Of a stretch of DNA of 64,000 nt, positions 13,748-25,868 are shown piece by piece. The notes under the pieces are model-generated. The model did no database searches. It was given only the letters and a program-made list of their open reading frames with translations, and was not told the DNA's origin. A program made the position numbers and the translations under genes. Within the stretch, counting starts at the first letter, position 1. Each line of letters opens with the position of its first letter. Source of the DNA: Ophioderma brevispina (taxonomy: Eukaryota; Echinodermata; Ophiuroidea; Amphilepidida; Ophiodermatidae); NCBI GenBank assembly GCA_023653785.1, contig JAMKCH010072476.1, forward strand, positions 1 to 64,000, read 5' to 3'.

Positions 13748-14015
13748 AACCAGTATGGAGACATTCCCCATCTGCAGCCAATACCGCAAATGTCGGCACG
13801 CAGGCTCCCAAGACGCCAACAGCCGGGATCTCTACGCAAGACTCCATCCAGAAGGTGAGGTGGAAGGTCCGATAGCTGCTTCCTACGGGGAAGACGTTGC
13901 ATCGGCAAGAATTGTAAAAGCTGGAGATGAAGAGGACGGAGCTAGGGCATTCTTGGAACAACTGGGCAGAACGAGAATGGACGAGGTGGATGGAATGGAA
14001 TATGGGGATGAGGAG
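13748..14015 (+). CDS. MYRIP-like: E1: internal exon of a MyRIP/melanophilin-like Rab effector
   Basis: The acceptor is a T-rich tract ending in TTTTGTAG at 13747. One frame stays open through the whole exon (ATG at 13755 is in frame). It enters with two bases from the previous exon and leaves in phase 0 at GAG|GTTTGT, which fits the phase-0 start of E2. The exon is GC-rich against its surroundings, and its second half reads as an acidic protein (ending Met-Glu-Tyr-Gly-Asp-Glu-Glu). The junction with E2 gives Asp-Glu-Glu followed by a basic MRRKR cluster. A stronger donor (AAG|GTGAGG, 13854/13855) lies inside and is phase-compatible only in a different frame, also open up to that point, ending in STQDSIQK. 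Which version is used cannot be settled here. The ATG at 13755 has a good Kozak context (A at -3, G at +4) and could be an internal start for a short isoform. The exon's own sequence does not identify the family; the call comes from E5 to E7. Confidence 0.5.
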
Positions 14016-14352
14016 GTTTGTTTGCATGCGCATGGAGATGGTGACCATTTTTTTTCAAGGCAGGGATGCGTGTTTCTCTGGTGTACTTTGCAAGGTTGAA
14101 TAGCTTAAGTTAAGGTCGAATGATTAAGCTTGTTTCAAAACAGACAATCGGCAGATACTAATATGAAGTAAAATAAGTACACCAGAGAGTTGCTTTCCTG
14201 TCTTTTTTTTACCATTTACACACCATAAGTATTGCATTCAAAATTAAGGGAACATAGTTTGTGTTTTTGAAACCCAAAATAACACATTGTCATTTATTTT
14301 TTTTTTTGATGTTAGTGTTTTCAGTTTTTTTTTTTACAAGTTCATTCTTGTG

Positions 14353-14576
14353 CAGGCCCGTACACGTGGTGCGATCACACCCCCTAATTCACAAAAGGGG
14401 GAAAAGGACCACTTTTGTTGATTTTTGTTGATAAGGTCACAAATCAGAGAAAGTTTGATAAGAAAGTCCAGTTTTTGGTGATGCAATGTTAAAAAAATCC
14501 ACTAAAGGACCATTTTAGGGGTCAGGTAGACTTTTTTTGAAGTCCTACACCCCAATAAATCCTGGGTATAGCCTTG
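14353..14576. mobile_element. non-autonomous hAT-like MITE, same family as 40366-40631
   Basis: It begins CAGGCCCGTACACG and ends ATAGCCTTG. The interior shares ordered words with the element at 40366-40631: ATTCACAAAAGGGG, AAGAAAGTCCA, AAGGACCATTTTAGGGG, TTTTTTGAAGTCC and AATAAATCCTG. The flanking octamers TTCTTGTG and TTCTCCTG agree at 6 of 8 positions, a decayed 8-bp target-site duplication. Confidence 0.75.
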
Positions 14577-14985
14577 TTCTCCTGCCTATACTTTGCAGAA
14601 GTTTATTAATGTTATGCAATAACCAAGCAAGTAAACAAGTAAGCAATCCAATAAAATGAGCAAATCATGTGGCAAGGAGCTAATGTATGAACAAACTTAC
14701 ATATCAGATGATGAATTTGATAATATTGCCAGATTTTATTTGCAGCTTTGCAGCTCGTAAAGTTGTCTATACACTTACGGCAAAATACAGCAAATGTCTA
14801 GAGAGTAGTTAGTTTATCTTAAAGGGAGTCAGAAATTTTACTGAGGAGGTCAGAAATTGAATGACCATATCTCAGTATTTAGAATGCTGGTAAATCTGTA
14901 AAACTTATTGGAGATGTTGTCAATTGGTGGTGATCCAGGAGCAATGACCCACACTAACCTGAGATCCTGAAACAAGTAGTGCTCT

Positions 14986-15550
14986 ATAGGGTTGCACGAC
15001 TAAGTCGACATTGGACATAGTCGTGACTACGACTTTTGTTTCGCAATAGTCGACTATTTGGTATTATTTCAGTGGATGCTATACTACACTATCGGAAGTC
15101 ATTAAGCATGCACAAAACGTCTGTTTTTAACTAGCACTACATACCGACTCTTGGGGTGTAATGCTACCGAATATATTCCAAGTTCCGGGTATCATTTCAT
15201 GACATCTTAGCTTCCATTATCCATATTTAGGCCTGATGATTAACATGGTTTAGATTTCATTCATAAATGTCACATTATAAAAAGTTTCCCGTATTCCGAC
15301 GGGCGCTCCAATTTACGATGGAAAAATGGCCATTGCTATGTATATGTTGTAGTTTTAGTGATTGATCCTTCATTGACTAGGAGCACCACAACAAAAAAAC
15401 TTGTGAATAATACTGTACAAACAGTGCATGGTTTTACGTGTATTCTGAACAAATGAAAATTTTGACATTTTGATAGTGGCCAATAGTCGTAGTCGCGACT
15501 ATTTAGGGGGCGACTAGTCGACTACTAAAAAGGCCATGTCGTGCAACCCT
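14986..15550. mobile_element. 565-bp non-autonomous hAT-like element with perfect 8-bp TSD
   Basis: The direct octamer AGTGCTCT lies at 14978-14985 and 15551-15558. The ends are inverted repeats (AGGGTTGCACGAC on the left, GTCGTGCAACCCT on the right). Sub-terminal regions are rich in variants of GTCGACTA and AGTCGCGACTAT, giving internal palindromes. No transposase reading frame is present. An 8-bp duplication with AGGGTTGCAC-type ends supports the hAT superfamily. Confidence 0.85.
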
Positions 15551-16617
15551 AGTGCTCTAAGACCACTATCACATACACCCTCCCCAACCTGTAAGTTGCC
15601 CACAATACCTGGTTCTTAATGTGTTTAGTCTCCGGTATTTGTTCTTTGCTCCTGGAGCACTTTCTGTTGACAATATTCCTAAATACAAATTTTGACTCCA
15701 TCAAAGCATTTTGTATAGGATCCACATACTACTTTCTGGAAACCAGCAATATTTTTTTTAAGTGGAAATAGCTGTGACAGGATAGATGGCCTTATCTGCT
15801 GCAAATCCTTAACCCATGCAATGTAAAAAAAGTCACAAATCTATATTTTTTTCCAAAAGTGTTCCCTGAATTTTGAATCATATCTGACATTCTCTCATCA
15901 ATCTTCTTTTCGTTTGTCAAACCTGTCTGTATGTGCACGTTCCATTTCACCTATTTCATATCTCCCTAATGTTCACATCAACCTTGTCCTATATAATAAA
16001 CCCAAACTGAGTCATGATCCCGAGAATTGAAACAGAGCAGCACGAAGTCTGGTCCAAATAACAGGCTTACGAGACGAGACGGACACTGGATTGGAGGCAA
16101 TGACACAACTTTCAAGGGATTTCAACTAACCATTGTTTTTATGAGTATTTTTATTGGATAGAATTTGTGAGTTTGGGGGATCTCAGGCGTATGTTTTAGT
16201 TGTTTGCATTGGAGAAATCATTTTCTGTGAAAGTGAGGCATTGAACGGGGTACGTGTCGAGCTGGGGGAAGAATCACATTAGATAGACCTTCAAATAAAT
16301 GCCTGTCTGCTTATCCGTGATGGGAGATTTCTTTTATTGAAAGTCAGGTAAATATCAATGACATCTAAAAGTTGCCTGTCTAGTTGGACAGGATTGAATT
16401 TTGTTATTAGAGGGGATCAAATCAATTGAGTTACAGAATAGATTCATTCTGGAGGGTTTTTTTTGGCCATCTTGACCCTCTCTTGTGAGCAAAAGCAATC
16501 AATCTGTATCATGTTGTGGATTTATTCGGGTACTCAATTCTGGATTTGATCTGTATACCAGCTATTGATTAAATACAGAATACCGCTCTCCTCCATTGTT
16601 CACTTGGAATTGGTCAA

Positions 16618-16893
16618 ATGGATCATGAAAGCATCCCGTCCTTCAGAGGGGACGTTAAGCCGTCTGTCTTGTGTGCAGAGAGTCAAAACTGTACATGTAC
16701 TTCGCAGTCAGTGTGGAATAAGAGTAGGGTAAAAACCCCTGAATGTTCCCAATCTGCCCCCAGTCTCAAAATGCGGGCCATGTTAGAAGGGTCCGTATCA
16801 TGGATACACGCGGCCCCGGATCAGCTTACACAGTTGAATATATCCTGACACCACCACAAGCCATTACCAATGACTTGTGGATACGCTAAGAAG
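16618..16893 (+). repeat. probable SINE-type dispersed repeat with (AAG)n tail
   Basis: The words GGGGACGTTAAGCCGTCTGT and AGAGTAGGGTAAAAACCCCT, with a terminal AAGAAGAAGAAG, resemble a widespread deuterostome SINE-like repeat remembered from other genomes. A 76-residue open frame inside it is not protein-like. No second copy is seen in this window. Confidence 0.35.
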
Positions 16894-17367
16894 AAGAAGA
16901 TGTTGTGGATTGGCTAATTTGTATTATTACAACAGGGATAGGTAAAGAGAGACATTTGGACATATTTTGATTGGAAATGAATGATGATTAACATAAGTTT
17001 GGGCTGTAAAACTTTAGATTTTGAATATTATGGTCAGGCATGACAAGGATTGTTGGGGGCAGTTTGTTTTATTTTTTGGGGAGGGGTGAATTTTACACAA
17101 GGTGTACTTTTTCCACCACAAAAAATTGTATTGGGTGGGTTACAAGTACATGAGAGGTACTAGACAAAGTTTAGTGCAATCTCATACTCAGCAGAATTAA
17201 TTAGCAATGATTATCAGATGCTAGACTATGTTTTTTTGCATGGAGTTCATCAAATATATGAAGAGAATTAGCTCTGTTGATAAAGTATCATGAGTGAATG
17301 AGCATGTTTGAATTTTCCACAGAAAGTTGACAATCAAATTATGCATTTGTTGTCCTACTGGTAGGCA

Positions 17368-17583
17368 ATGGTGTAGCCAGAGGGGCAGAGTTGGGGCAGA
17401 GTTCCCCCCTGACATTTTTTTGCGGGGGAAATCGGGAAGTAAAAGATGGATATTCATGTTAAATCAGCCCTTTTTCTGACTCTTTTGCCCTGCGATGGGA
17501 TATTTTTGCCTATGATCGGAACATTTGTGCACTATACTGGGAACTTTCCCCCTCGGAACCACCGGGCTGGTTACACTCCTGCT
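17368..17583. mobile_element. decayed hAT-like MITE
   Basis: The left end reads ATGGTGTAGCCAG and the right end CTGGTTACACTCCTGCT, imperfect inverted repeats. The flanking octamers GGTAGGCA (17360-17367) and AGTAGGCA (17584-17591) match at 7 of 8 positions, consistent with an old 8-bp target-site duplication. The interior has a short C/G-rich segment and no coding. Confidence 0.5.
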
Positions 17584-17849
17584 AGTAGGCATTCCAAATG
17601 CCTGGTTTTAATGGCTACATTTATATCATTGTTTTACATGTATAAATGCAGATATTAGCTTTTGTTTTCATTTCCACAAATAAGCAAGTAAATGATTAAC
17701 ATTATCATACAGAATTGTCCACTTTGAAGGAAGTACAGCTCTCAATTTCACAGTTACACATTCACAGACCTGTCTGGTACATGCTGTGTTGAAAGCAAGC
17801 ACAGTTTAAGGGGTTTGCAGCATGATTTACTTTCTCGATGAAATTTTTT

Positions 17850-18180
17850 TAAAATTGATATATGGTACTGATAACGGTGCTGATAACAAATATAAAATAA
17901 AAAGGGGGGTCACCGACTTCGTTTTTGAGAAAAATGCAATCCAAAAAGAGTATTACGATCCCAAATTTACCACGTAACCCTATGGGAAATTTCAAAAATT
18001 AATGCTGAAATACACCATAGCAAAAAATCTGTTCGATGAAATTTTTTTTGTTTTCACCTATGTTGTGAACAAAATTGCATGCGTTAAAATACTAAAATAA
18101 AAAAATGGTGTTACCGACTTACTTTTTCTGCAATATCGCAAAAACACAATAAAAAAAGGGGACTTTTCAATAGTACTATC
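17850..18180. repeat. dispersed repeat related to 50890-51150
   Basis: GGGGTCACCGACTT, CTATGGGAAA, GATGAAATTTTTTT and ACCGACTTACTTTTTC recur in similar order near 50890-51150 (GGTCACTGACTG, CTATGGGAAAAG, CACAACTTACTTTTTC). The copies are strongly diverged. Confidence 0.4.
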
Positions 18181-20186
18181 GTTTTCACATTTTCTTCACA
18201 TGTGCGCGCGCCATCAGACGCGAATTAGTCACGCACCAAAACCATCATCGCGCGCGTGCAATTGCGACGCCTCAAGAACAGATCGCTTTTTATTCAACGC
18301 AGTCGTTATGGTTGCGGGTTTCTACGGATACATGAGTCAGATTCAGCAAATTGTGTTGATGTCGCTCAAATCTGATTTGGTGAAATCATAGATGCTAATG
18401 TTATATTTGAGGTCTGTGGGCGAAATTGACAGAAGTAGGCCTATTATATGTTATTTCTTTTGTGTCGCCCAAAACTAATTTTGACCTAATAGACCAATTT
18501 CATGGAACTTTTGTCAAAATGTAAATCTTGTAAGAATAGGTTAAATAAAGAAATTTAAATTTACCAGAGAGACCGGTCGGACATCAGCCTCATTTCACTT
18601 TTAACCTAATAGTTTTTTTTTCTATTACCGATTTCTTGAGTGGTTGTAATAACTTGTTATTTTGATGAAAAAAAATCTATGTTGGTTGATCATTCAGGTC
18701 AAATAACAAAATCATATCAAACCTGTCAATATAGATTTGCGGAAAATGTTACATTTCAACATTTCTTCTGAAAAGTATAGAGCTTGTGTAAACATTGCGG
18801 GAAAATGGCAAATTTGTTATATTTGCCCCAAACCTGCATCTATCACGGGTGTGATGGATCCCAAATTTTGACGAAAAATAGATACAGATATTTGTCTTCG
18901 GTGCAGAGTATATCGTCTGGGAGCCAACTGGTCGAATTTGGTATAGTGAGTGGAACTCGGTCAAACTCAAAGAGAAATTATGGTTGTATTCTTGTATAGT
19001 TCTTTGCGCTCTGCGTATTTCTGGCGTAAAACTCGTGGAAAAATTGTCGCCAGCGCGTGAAGTTTGCGTAAAGAACTCGCTTTTCATTTTGTGCGTTGTA
19101 AAACGACACAGGCTACTAGAGCGCGCTTGTAACTAAGAGCAAAGAAATCAGCTTTTTTGCATCCCTTAGCAACGAATCACGCTGCAAACTCCTTAATAGT
19201 CCTATTGAGTACAGGGTTTATTCACTATTGTCTTGAAACAACACTAGGGCAAGTGTTAATGAAGTATTACTTCTTGTAGGACTAATTATTTAAAAAAAAA
19301 TGTGGTAGGTTACCCAAAATGATTCATGGTTGGAAGTTGTAAAAAAGTCTGTAAATTCCATTGATTTAATTCTATCAATCAGAGGTTAGTTCGGAGGGAT
19401 GATAATTCTAACCAAATGTTTGTAAAGTTATTACAAACATTTCTAGTGTTTTCATAGGCAGTAAAACTAGGATATAAAGTTCCATTTTTATCATCTTGTT
19501 CTTCAACACCAACCTCATTCTCAAGAACATTGCCCTTTTCTTGAAAATTTCCCAAACCTCAAGCGTATTTTTCATCACTTGGAGAATCATTGTATTATTA
19601 AAGAAAATTTAATTCTGGCAATAATTCCCATCACTGGATCCAATTATCAACACAATGGTAACCGCTTGTATCCTCAATTAGAATAAAATGGCAGCGGTCT
19701 AACGACTTATTCATATTTTGTTGTTTCTGTCAGCAAAGTCAAATATTTCAATTATCTGAAGCATCAAACTAAATTTGATATGGGACTTAAAATAACCCAA
19801 TCATTCATGAGGGAGCCTTTTTCTTTTCCCACATCACAACCTGGTTGTATGGATTGTAATAATCATTCCTCTCAACTCCCCTGTTCATAGCTGCTCTAAG
19901 CTATTATTTAACCTTTGTTATTGCAATAGTATGGAACTTAACTTGCCTGACATATAATCAAATTTTGCATTTTGCATCCGTGAATACACATCAGTTCCAT
20001 TCTCTGTCTAATAACAATCCATTATTTTCTGCATGACATGCTTTTGACGATGTCGGGCTGATTATGTAAAATGCCAGACTAACACCAGATTAGGATAAAC
20101 CAAGTCATCATTAAATCAACAAAATATTAACCCTCTCAACCTAGTAGAGTATGTATAGGTTATATAACGCATAAGTTGGTGGCTTT

Positions 20187-20280
20187 TGAGATGGCTTCCC
20201 AAATAACCTGTGGTCATTGGGAAGCCATCTCAAAATCCACTGACCTAAGACTAGGCTTGTTTGGACTCATTTGAATGCAT
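20187..20280. repeat. foldback MITE, family A copy 2 (inverted)
   Basis: The hairpin arms GAGATGGCTTCCC and GGGAAGCCATCTC are followed by GACTAGGCTTGTTTGGACTC, the reverse complement of the left flank of copies 1 and 3. Confidence 0.65.
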
Positions 20281-20387
20281 TTTACTTGCTGATTCCAATT
20301 ATGGTCATGAAACTGCATATTTATGAAATTCTTAACAAAAAAAATTAAAAATTAGGTCTCAGACTATAGTTGGCTGCAGGGAGACGG

Positions 20388-20572
20388 GGGTGTTTCCATA
20401 AGGTGACACCCTTTTCTGACATACTTTTCTGACACCCTATGAATTCAGAAACCTTAACGGAATAAACCACATAAACCGTGTGGTTTATTCCGTTAAGGTG
20501 CGTTAAGGTTTCCGAATTCATAGGGTGTCAGAAAAGTATGTCAGAAAAGGGTGTCACCTTATGGAAACACCC
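20388..20572. repeat. near-perfect 185-bp hairpin (foldback element)
   Basis: GGGTGTTTCCATAAGGTGAC on the left is mirrored by GTCACCTTATGGAAACACCC on the right. The inner arms CCTATGAATTC / GAATTCATAGG and CCGTTAAGG also pair. Arms are about 85-90 bp with almost no loop. The left arm lacks one short insertion (TGCGTTAAGG) present on the right. No coding. Confidence 0.85.
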
Positions 20573-22664
20573 GAGACAGAGGGTCAGACAATACATACAA
20601 CCAACAGTCACATATAGACTTGTTTGCCAGTACAACCAATGATTTTGAAAACAAGTAAATTTTGCCTTAAAAATGATGTGACCTATTGAGAAGCTGAGAA
20701 CCTATGGAAGCAAGATAATGTTCCAGTCATCTGGCAGAAGACAGCTGACATTGCAGCATTTCTTAGGTAATTTACAAATTTGTAATTATTTTTCAAAATA
20801 GGGGTGATTTTGGGCTGCATGAGGTTTGCTTGTTTCAACATTTTCTGTATTCTCTTGGTTGTGGTTTACACACTGATATTAGGTGGATGGGTTAGGACTT
20901 TTTTTCTGTTAATTGTTGATTTAAAGTTTGACTGTAGTCTGTCTAATAACTTTCTAGCTTGAATTTATTTAAACTATACAAGTAACGTCTGCTTAACATT
21001 AAGAAAATCACACTTTCTAAACACTACATTATATGTTGACTTGTTTTATATTTGGCAAATCAAAAATGCTATCGATTTTTGTTTTCTAGAGCAAGCATTA
21101 TGAAAGCTAGCACATTGCTCAAAGATTGCCTATGGAATGTTGTTTTAGAATTATGACTGCCCCAATTACTCTTATGTCATGCCATTGCATGATGATAGGA
21201 ATCGATCTAGGAATTCAATTGGGCTTATTAGCAACGACAACAAACATGTGTATCATGTGCTAGATCTTGCTCTGGGTGATTTTGGCTTCAGCTTTGTGTC
21301 TCTTAGCCCAGGTGAGTTGCTTTTGGGCCAATAAGCAGTGGAAATGCCAGAAGATACAAACATTTGAAGGAGGAAACAAAGAGGCAAAGTTAATTGGGGA
21401 AAATTGAAATTGTGCAAATATTGGCAATCTTTTGGCCCCAAAAGTATATGGGAGAGCAAAGCTTGAGTCTTAGTGGACAAATGCCCTCTCCTTTTTTGTC
21501 CCCAAGATGGGATTTTTTTCCTACTTTTAGGCTTTTCTCCCTCAGATTTTGTTGAGGGAGAAGATGTTAGTTTGGGTGCCCAATTTCCCTTAGTTTAAAG
21601 GTGCTTGTTCCGATTTATGTCTATTGTGTTCTCTACTTGATATGAGAGACTGACACTTGTACACTCTGACCATCAATTACCGTGGAAAACGAACTTGCGG
21701 TTTTTATGCTAGACGCGATAATGCATAGTGCAACACCCTATTCACTATACTGTGCTAATATTGATGGTTAACCACTAAAACGGTAGTTTTTTATCTGTAT
21801 CTTGAGAAAGAAATGGATTTGGAAGCTGAAATTTCAGGATATCAAAATTGATACTACTAATTCCGGGTAAATCAGGGGGTCCCAAAGACGATCGGAATAA
21901 GCACCTTTAAATGAAAATAAAGGCAAACTGGAAACCAGGTTCTCACACAGCCTGAAATTTAAATTCCAGACATAGAAAACACCATGAAAATAAAAACCTG
22001 ATAAATGGAATTCCATGTCTTTATGCTCAAATAACAGGGATGTGAGAGCTCCGCCTTTCCATGATTTCCACATATTTCCCTTGCACGCATCATATTTTTT
22101 TATCCCTAAACCTAAATCCACATTCCTTTGAAAGGAAACAACAAATAAAAAAAAATCATGTTTTATTCCACAGTTTCATTTATTTTTTCTTAAACAACTG
22201 GGAATCAGAATTAAATTGCAAGGCATTTCCATGACCTTTTACCCTTGTTTTCCCATCACAAAGGCTAGTGAAATCCCGGAGGACACTCCCTATATGAACT
22301 GATGGTACCGTATGTGCCTTGGCCAGGTGAAAAGTAGGGGCCTTTGAGGTAAAATGTACCAAAAAAAATAGGGGTCATTCGGTACACAGCGTGAATAAAA
22401 ATGGGGGTCATCCAGCATGAAACTTTAAGAAGGGGAGCCATTGAAGCAACAACCTGAAGTTCAAATAGGAAGTTCCTATCTTCCAGAGTTCAAATTGCTA
22501 TGAAATTATAACATTGTTGCCATGAAATTATAAAATTGTTACAAATGTGTGCTAACATGTGCATCCTTTGCCAAAATATGTCCTGTCTTCATGACTCACA
22601 CTGAGAAAACTTAGCTTTTCCAGGGATCCAGATCTATCTCATAGATTCACTTGATATAACCCAG

Positions 22665-22935
22665 GGTTTTAACACCAGGATATGCCAAGGAAGTTTCTGG
22701 AACTTCTTGGGAAATCTAGGTTCAATTTTGCAGGGGATGTGAAAATGAAACCATGGCCTTTGACTTATCCTGGTTTTTAATTATCCTGGCTTACGCTAAG
22801 ACCCTGGCTTTAGGCTTAAAGCCAAAATCTAGCTAATCCTGGGATTTCTTGTCCAAATTCACCATGGAGATTTCCTGGTATATGCCAGGAAAAGTGCTGG
22901 CATATTCCTGGGAAATCTAGGTTAAATTTTGCATG
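22665..22935. repeat. local imperfect duplication
   Basis: The word pair ATGCCA(A)GGAA and TGGGAAATCTAGGTT(C/A)AATTTTGCA occurs near 22680-22735 and again near 22875-22935. Non-coding. Confidence 0.45.
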
Positions 22936-24373
22936 GGAAAGCTTAAACCAAGCATTCAAAACATTTGATTGTCAGGTGATCGCTATACTTTTCGGTTGAC
23001 ACGGGTAGGAAATACCAAAAATTGCCAACTACAAATGTGTGGAGCCTACCAATAAACATCTTGACAACAAGTAATAAAATACTCTTGGCCCCCACTTATG
23101 AAAACGGGTCTATCCCATCCCCCATGTCGATGAGATACATAATCTTGTACCTACAGACAATGGGCCACCTGGATTTGAAGATAAATAGGACAATATAATA
23201 ACCAGACAAGAACGCCAATGGGGTGGGCCTAGAAAAGTTTCACATTAGACTGCATTTGCAATGTAGTGTGGTGATTGTTTTGTACGAAAAGGGGTTTGTG
23301 CTTAAACTGTTTGGACTCCATTACATTATATCTCTTTTACACTCCCGGCTTATAATTTCCTGGATGTGACATTTCTCTTGCACGAAATGCGCCTGTATGG
23401 AATATGACAGCGTGGTTGAGAAGCAGGTGTATAGAGTAACCCTTCCAAGAAATTATGAGCGAGACTATTAGTTAATCCAATGTGAGTGGGAGTCGAGTAG
23501 AGTTGATAAGTCGTTCTTGTCACAAAATTGTCAAAAATTAAACAACTATGAATTACCTTGACCATATTTGAAATTGGCATGAAAAATGTATTCAAATGAG
23601 TCCAAACAAGCCTACAATTATTAAAAGAATATATATATGGCAACAGCTGCCATGCTCACAGCTGAAATAAGAATTGGGCAAGTCATTGTTCAATAACAAG
23701 CAGGTGTCTCCCTCTTTACCATATCCTTCCCCATCCCTCATCAATCAATGTTGGGGGACCTGGAAAGGCTGCTGGCAACATGACTCGGATCAACATTGCC
23801 TTGGGGGAGAGGGGGTCACTTTCCCCCCAAATCGGACAAAGTGTGGCAACATTTTTTCCATGATTGTAGTCTTGGGTAAGAGTGGTTCTTTAGATATTCT
23901 TAAAAAAGTTTTGAAAGACATTTAAAAATAATTGTTAATATGTAATAAAAAAAGTATAAGTATTAAGGATTTGCATGGTAATTGGTGAATTTACTGTACA
24001 ACATTGTTTAGAGTTTGAGATTGATGTCATTTGACTGTGGTGGTGGTTGGTGTTAGTGGCTGGCTTTGGTGACAGTAGACTTTGGGTCTGTGAGGAATCA
24101 ACAAATGACCTATGTTGAATACAAAGGTGGATTTCTTTTGTGAAAGAGTGTTTCACAATTGTAAGGTACCTAAAAAGATGTCATTTCTCTGCATGGCTAT
24201 ATACCAAGATGCATCAGTAAGTACCCCAGTTCTACATCAATGGAATATGAAACCAAATAGATACATTTGATGTCCATGCTAAGATGTACCTGTGGGTAAC
24301 TTCTGCCAAATTGAAGATCAACTCCATGGAAAAAACTGATGCCCAATTATACCAAGATGTACCAATGACTATC

Positions 24374-24727
24374 CCAGTCCTACATCAAATTGAATGTCAA
24401 CCAGATACATAAATCTTGATGTCCATTCTGGAGTTAAGCTAACCAGATGGAGAACTCTTCTAGTTTCGCATTGGGGATCAGATGCATCCAGGATAGCTAG
24501 TTGGGGGGGGGGTGGAATCACTGCAAGGCAAGTCTATTCTGCCTTCCCAGCCAGTCCTACATCAAATTGAATATCAACCAGATACATAAATCTGATGTCC
24601 ATTCTGGAGCTAAGCTACCTGGATGGAGGACTCATCTACTTTTGTGTTGGGGGTCAGGTACCTCCATTATGGCTAGTTATGGGGGGAGGGGAATCACTGC
24701 AAGGCAAGTCTATTCTGTCTTCCCAGC
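24374..24727. repeat. tandem duplication, two 178-bp units
   Basis: The unit starts CAGTCCTACATCAAATTGAA and ends GCAAGTCTATTCTG(C/T)CTTCC. Copies begin at 24374 and 24552. A more diverged half-unit precedes at about 24228. The second copy runs into the SINE-like sequence at 24690-24890. Confidence 0.75.
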
Positions 24728-24890
24728 ATTATGCCTGGTACCCATTTATACTCTTGGGTGGAGAGAGGTAAGCCAGGTATAGTGTTGTGCCCAAGAACAC
24801 AATACGCTAGCTATAACAGGGCTTGAACCCCTGACCTGACCACAAGCTCATTGTTGTAACTGTTGCACGACTGTGCCCTAAGCAAGTATT
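24690..24890 (-). repeat. tRNA-derived SINE, minus orientation
   Basis: On the minus strand the order is GGGCACAGTCGTGCAAC (A-box-like), then GGGGTTCAAGCCC (B-box-like), then TTGGGCACA and GTATAAATGGGTACCAGGC. The last word is typical of the body of tRNA-derived SINEs in marine invertebrates (from memory). No intact tRNA cloverleaf is claimed. Confidence 0.5.
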
Positions 24891-25038
24891 GCAGTCCCAT
24901 ATCTCATTAGGTATTGATTTGACGTCCATTCCAAGATGTACCTTTTCAGATTTATTTACATGTATATACTTTTTGCAACCAAAAGAAATCTAAGCCAATC
25001 CTGATACGTCACACTGAGTAAATAAGACAAGTTCCTTG

Positions 25039-25286
25039 TGTGAGTGCAAGAAGGTCATAAGGGCAATAGCTGCCATTTGTCAGAAATTCCCATCAAATAT
25101 ACTATTATGCCAATCCTAGTCAGTGGCTCTTGAAATGGTTCTTCAGGCCTCTGCAGGCAACTGTCCTGAAGAACCATTTCAAGAGCCACTGATTCAAGGA
25201 AAGATATATTGAGTCATCCTAATACAAAGCAGCACACAGATGTATCACGTGGCAGCTATTGCACTAACAACCTTCTTGCACTCACA
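25039..25286. mobile_element. foldback MITE, family B copy 1
   Basis: The ends are inverted repeats (TGTGAGTGCAAGAAGGT on the left, ACCTTCTTGCACTCACA on the right), followed inwards by GCAATAGCTGCCA / TGGCAGCTATTGC. The centre is a hairpin, CTTGAAATGGTTCTTCAGG pairing with CCTGAAGAACCATTTCAAG. It is 248 bp, non-coding, about 580 bp upstream of E2. Sister copies lie at 28261-28496 and 43691-44457. Confidence 0.8.
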
Positions 25287-25868
25287 TAATGAGTTGTCCT
25301 CCAAAGAAAGCAAGATATTTAGTTTGCATGTAACTGACTGACAATATAACCTCTTTTTCTATCAACTACGTCTATTATATTTATTCTGCTAAATTCTCAA
25401 CTAGCCTGTCACTTATATTGCACCCGCATGATCTCTTGCACACTATAGTGGTTGCATTAATTTTCTGTTAAGTACTTTATTTTGATATGTAGATTTTTAT
25501 CTCCATTTTCCCCTAGTGATTGATTGTTAACATCCTGTTTGTACCTATCAAATAACATTAACAAGCAACAAATTTGCATTTGCGTCAAAACTTGTTTTAC
25601 CACTCGCCAAGTTTGACCGATGTACTTTACAATATTTCTATAAACAAAATACTTAAATCTACCTTAAAAAACATATGATATAAATTAAGTGTTTGAGTAT
25701 AACAGCATAAAGCTTCAGATAATATAAGGGTGTGGTTTCTCCTAAAATGTCAAAATCTTAAGAACTTATAGAAATATTTTTTATTGTCCTAACATGAACA
25801 TGCATACTGAGAATTCAATACCTATTATATACTATTTTTTCACCTAAATCTTTCTGCATTTCTTACAG

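Larger units (their letters stand above)
14016..25868 (+). other. MYRIP-like: intron between E1 and E2
   Basis: This 11.9-kb intron has no further convincing exon. It contains two hAT-like elements (14353-14576, 14986-15550), a SINE-like repeat (16618-16893), a decayed hAT-like element (17368-17583), a family A foldback (20187-20280), a long hairpin (20388-20572), a local duplication (22665-22935), a tandem duplication with a tRNA-like SINE head (24374-24890) and a family B MITE (25039-25286). Between these it is plain AT-rich sequence. Confidence 0.6.

Noticed and set aside
16618..16848. 76-codon open frame
   Set aside because: It lies inside a SINE-like repeat and is not protein-like.
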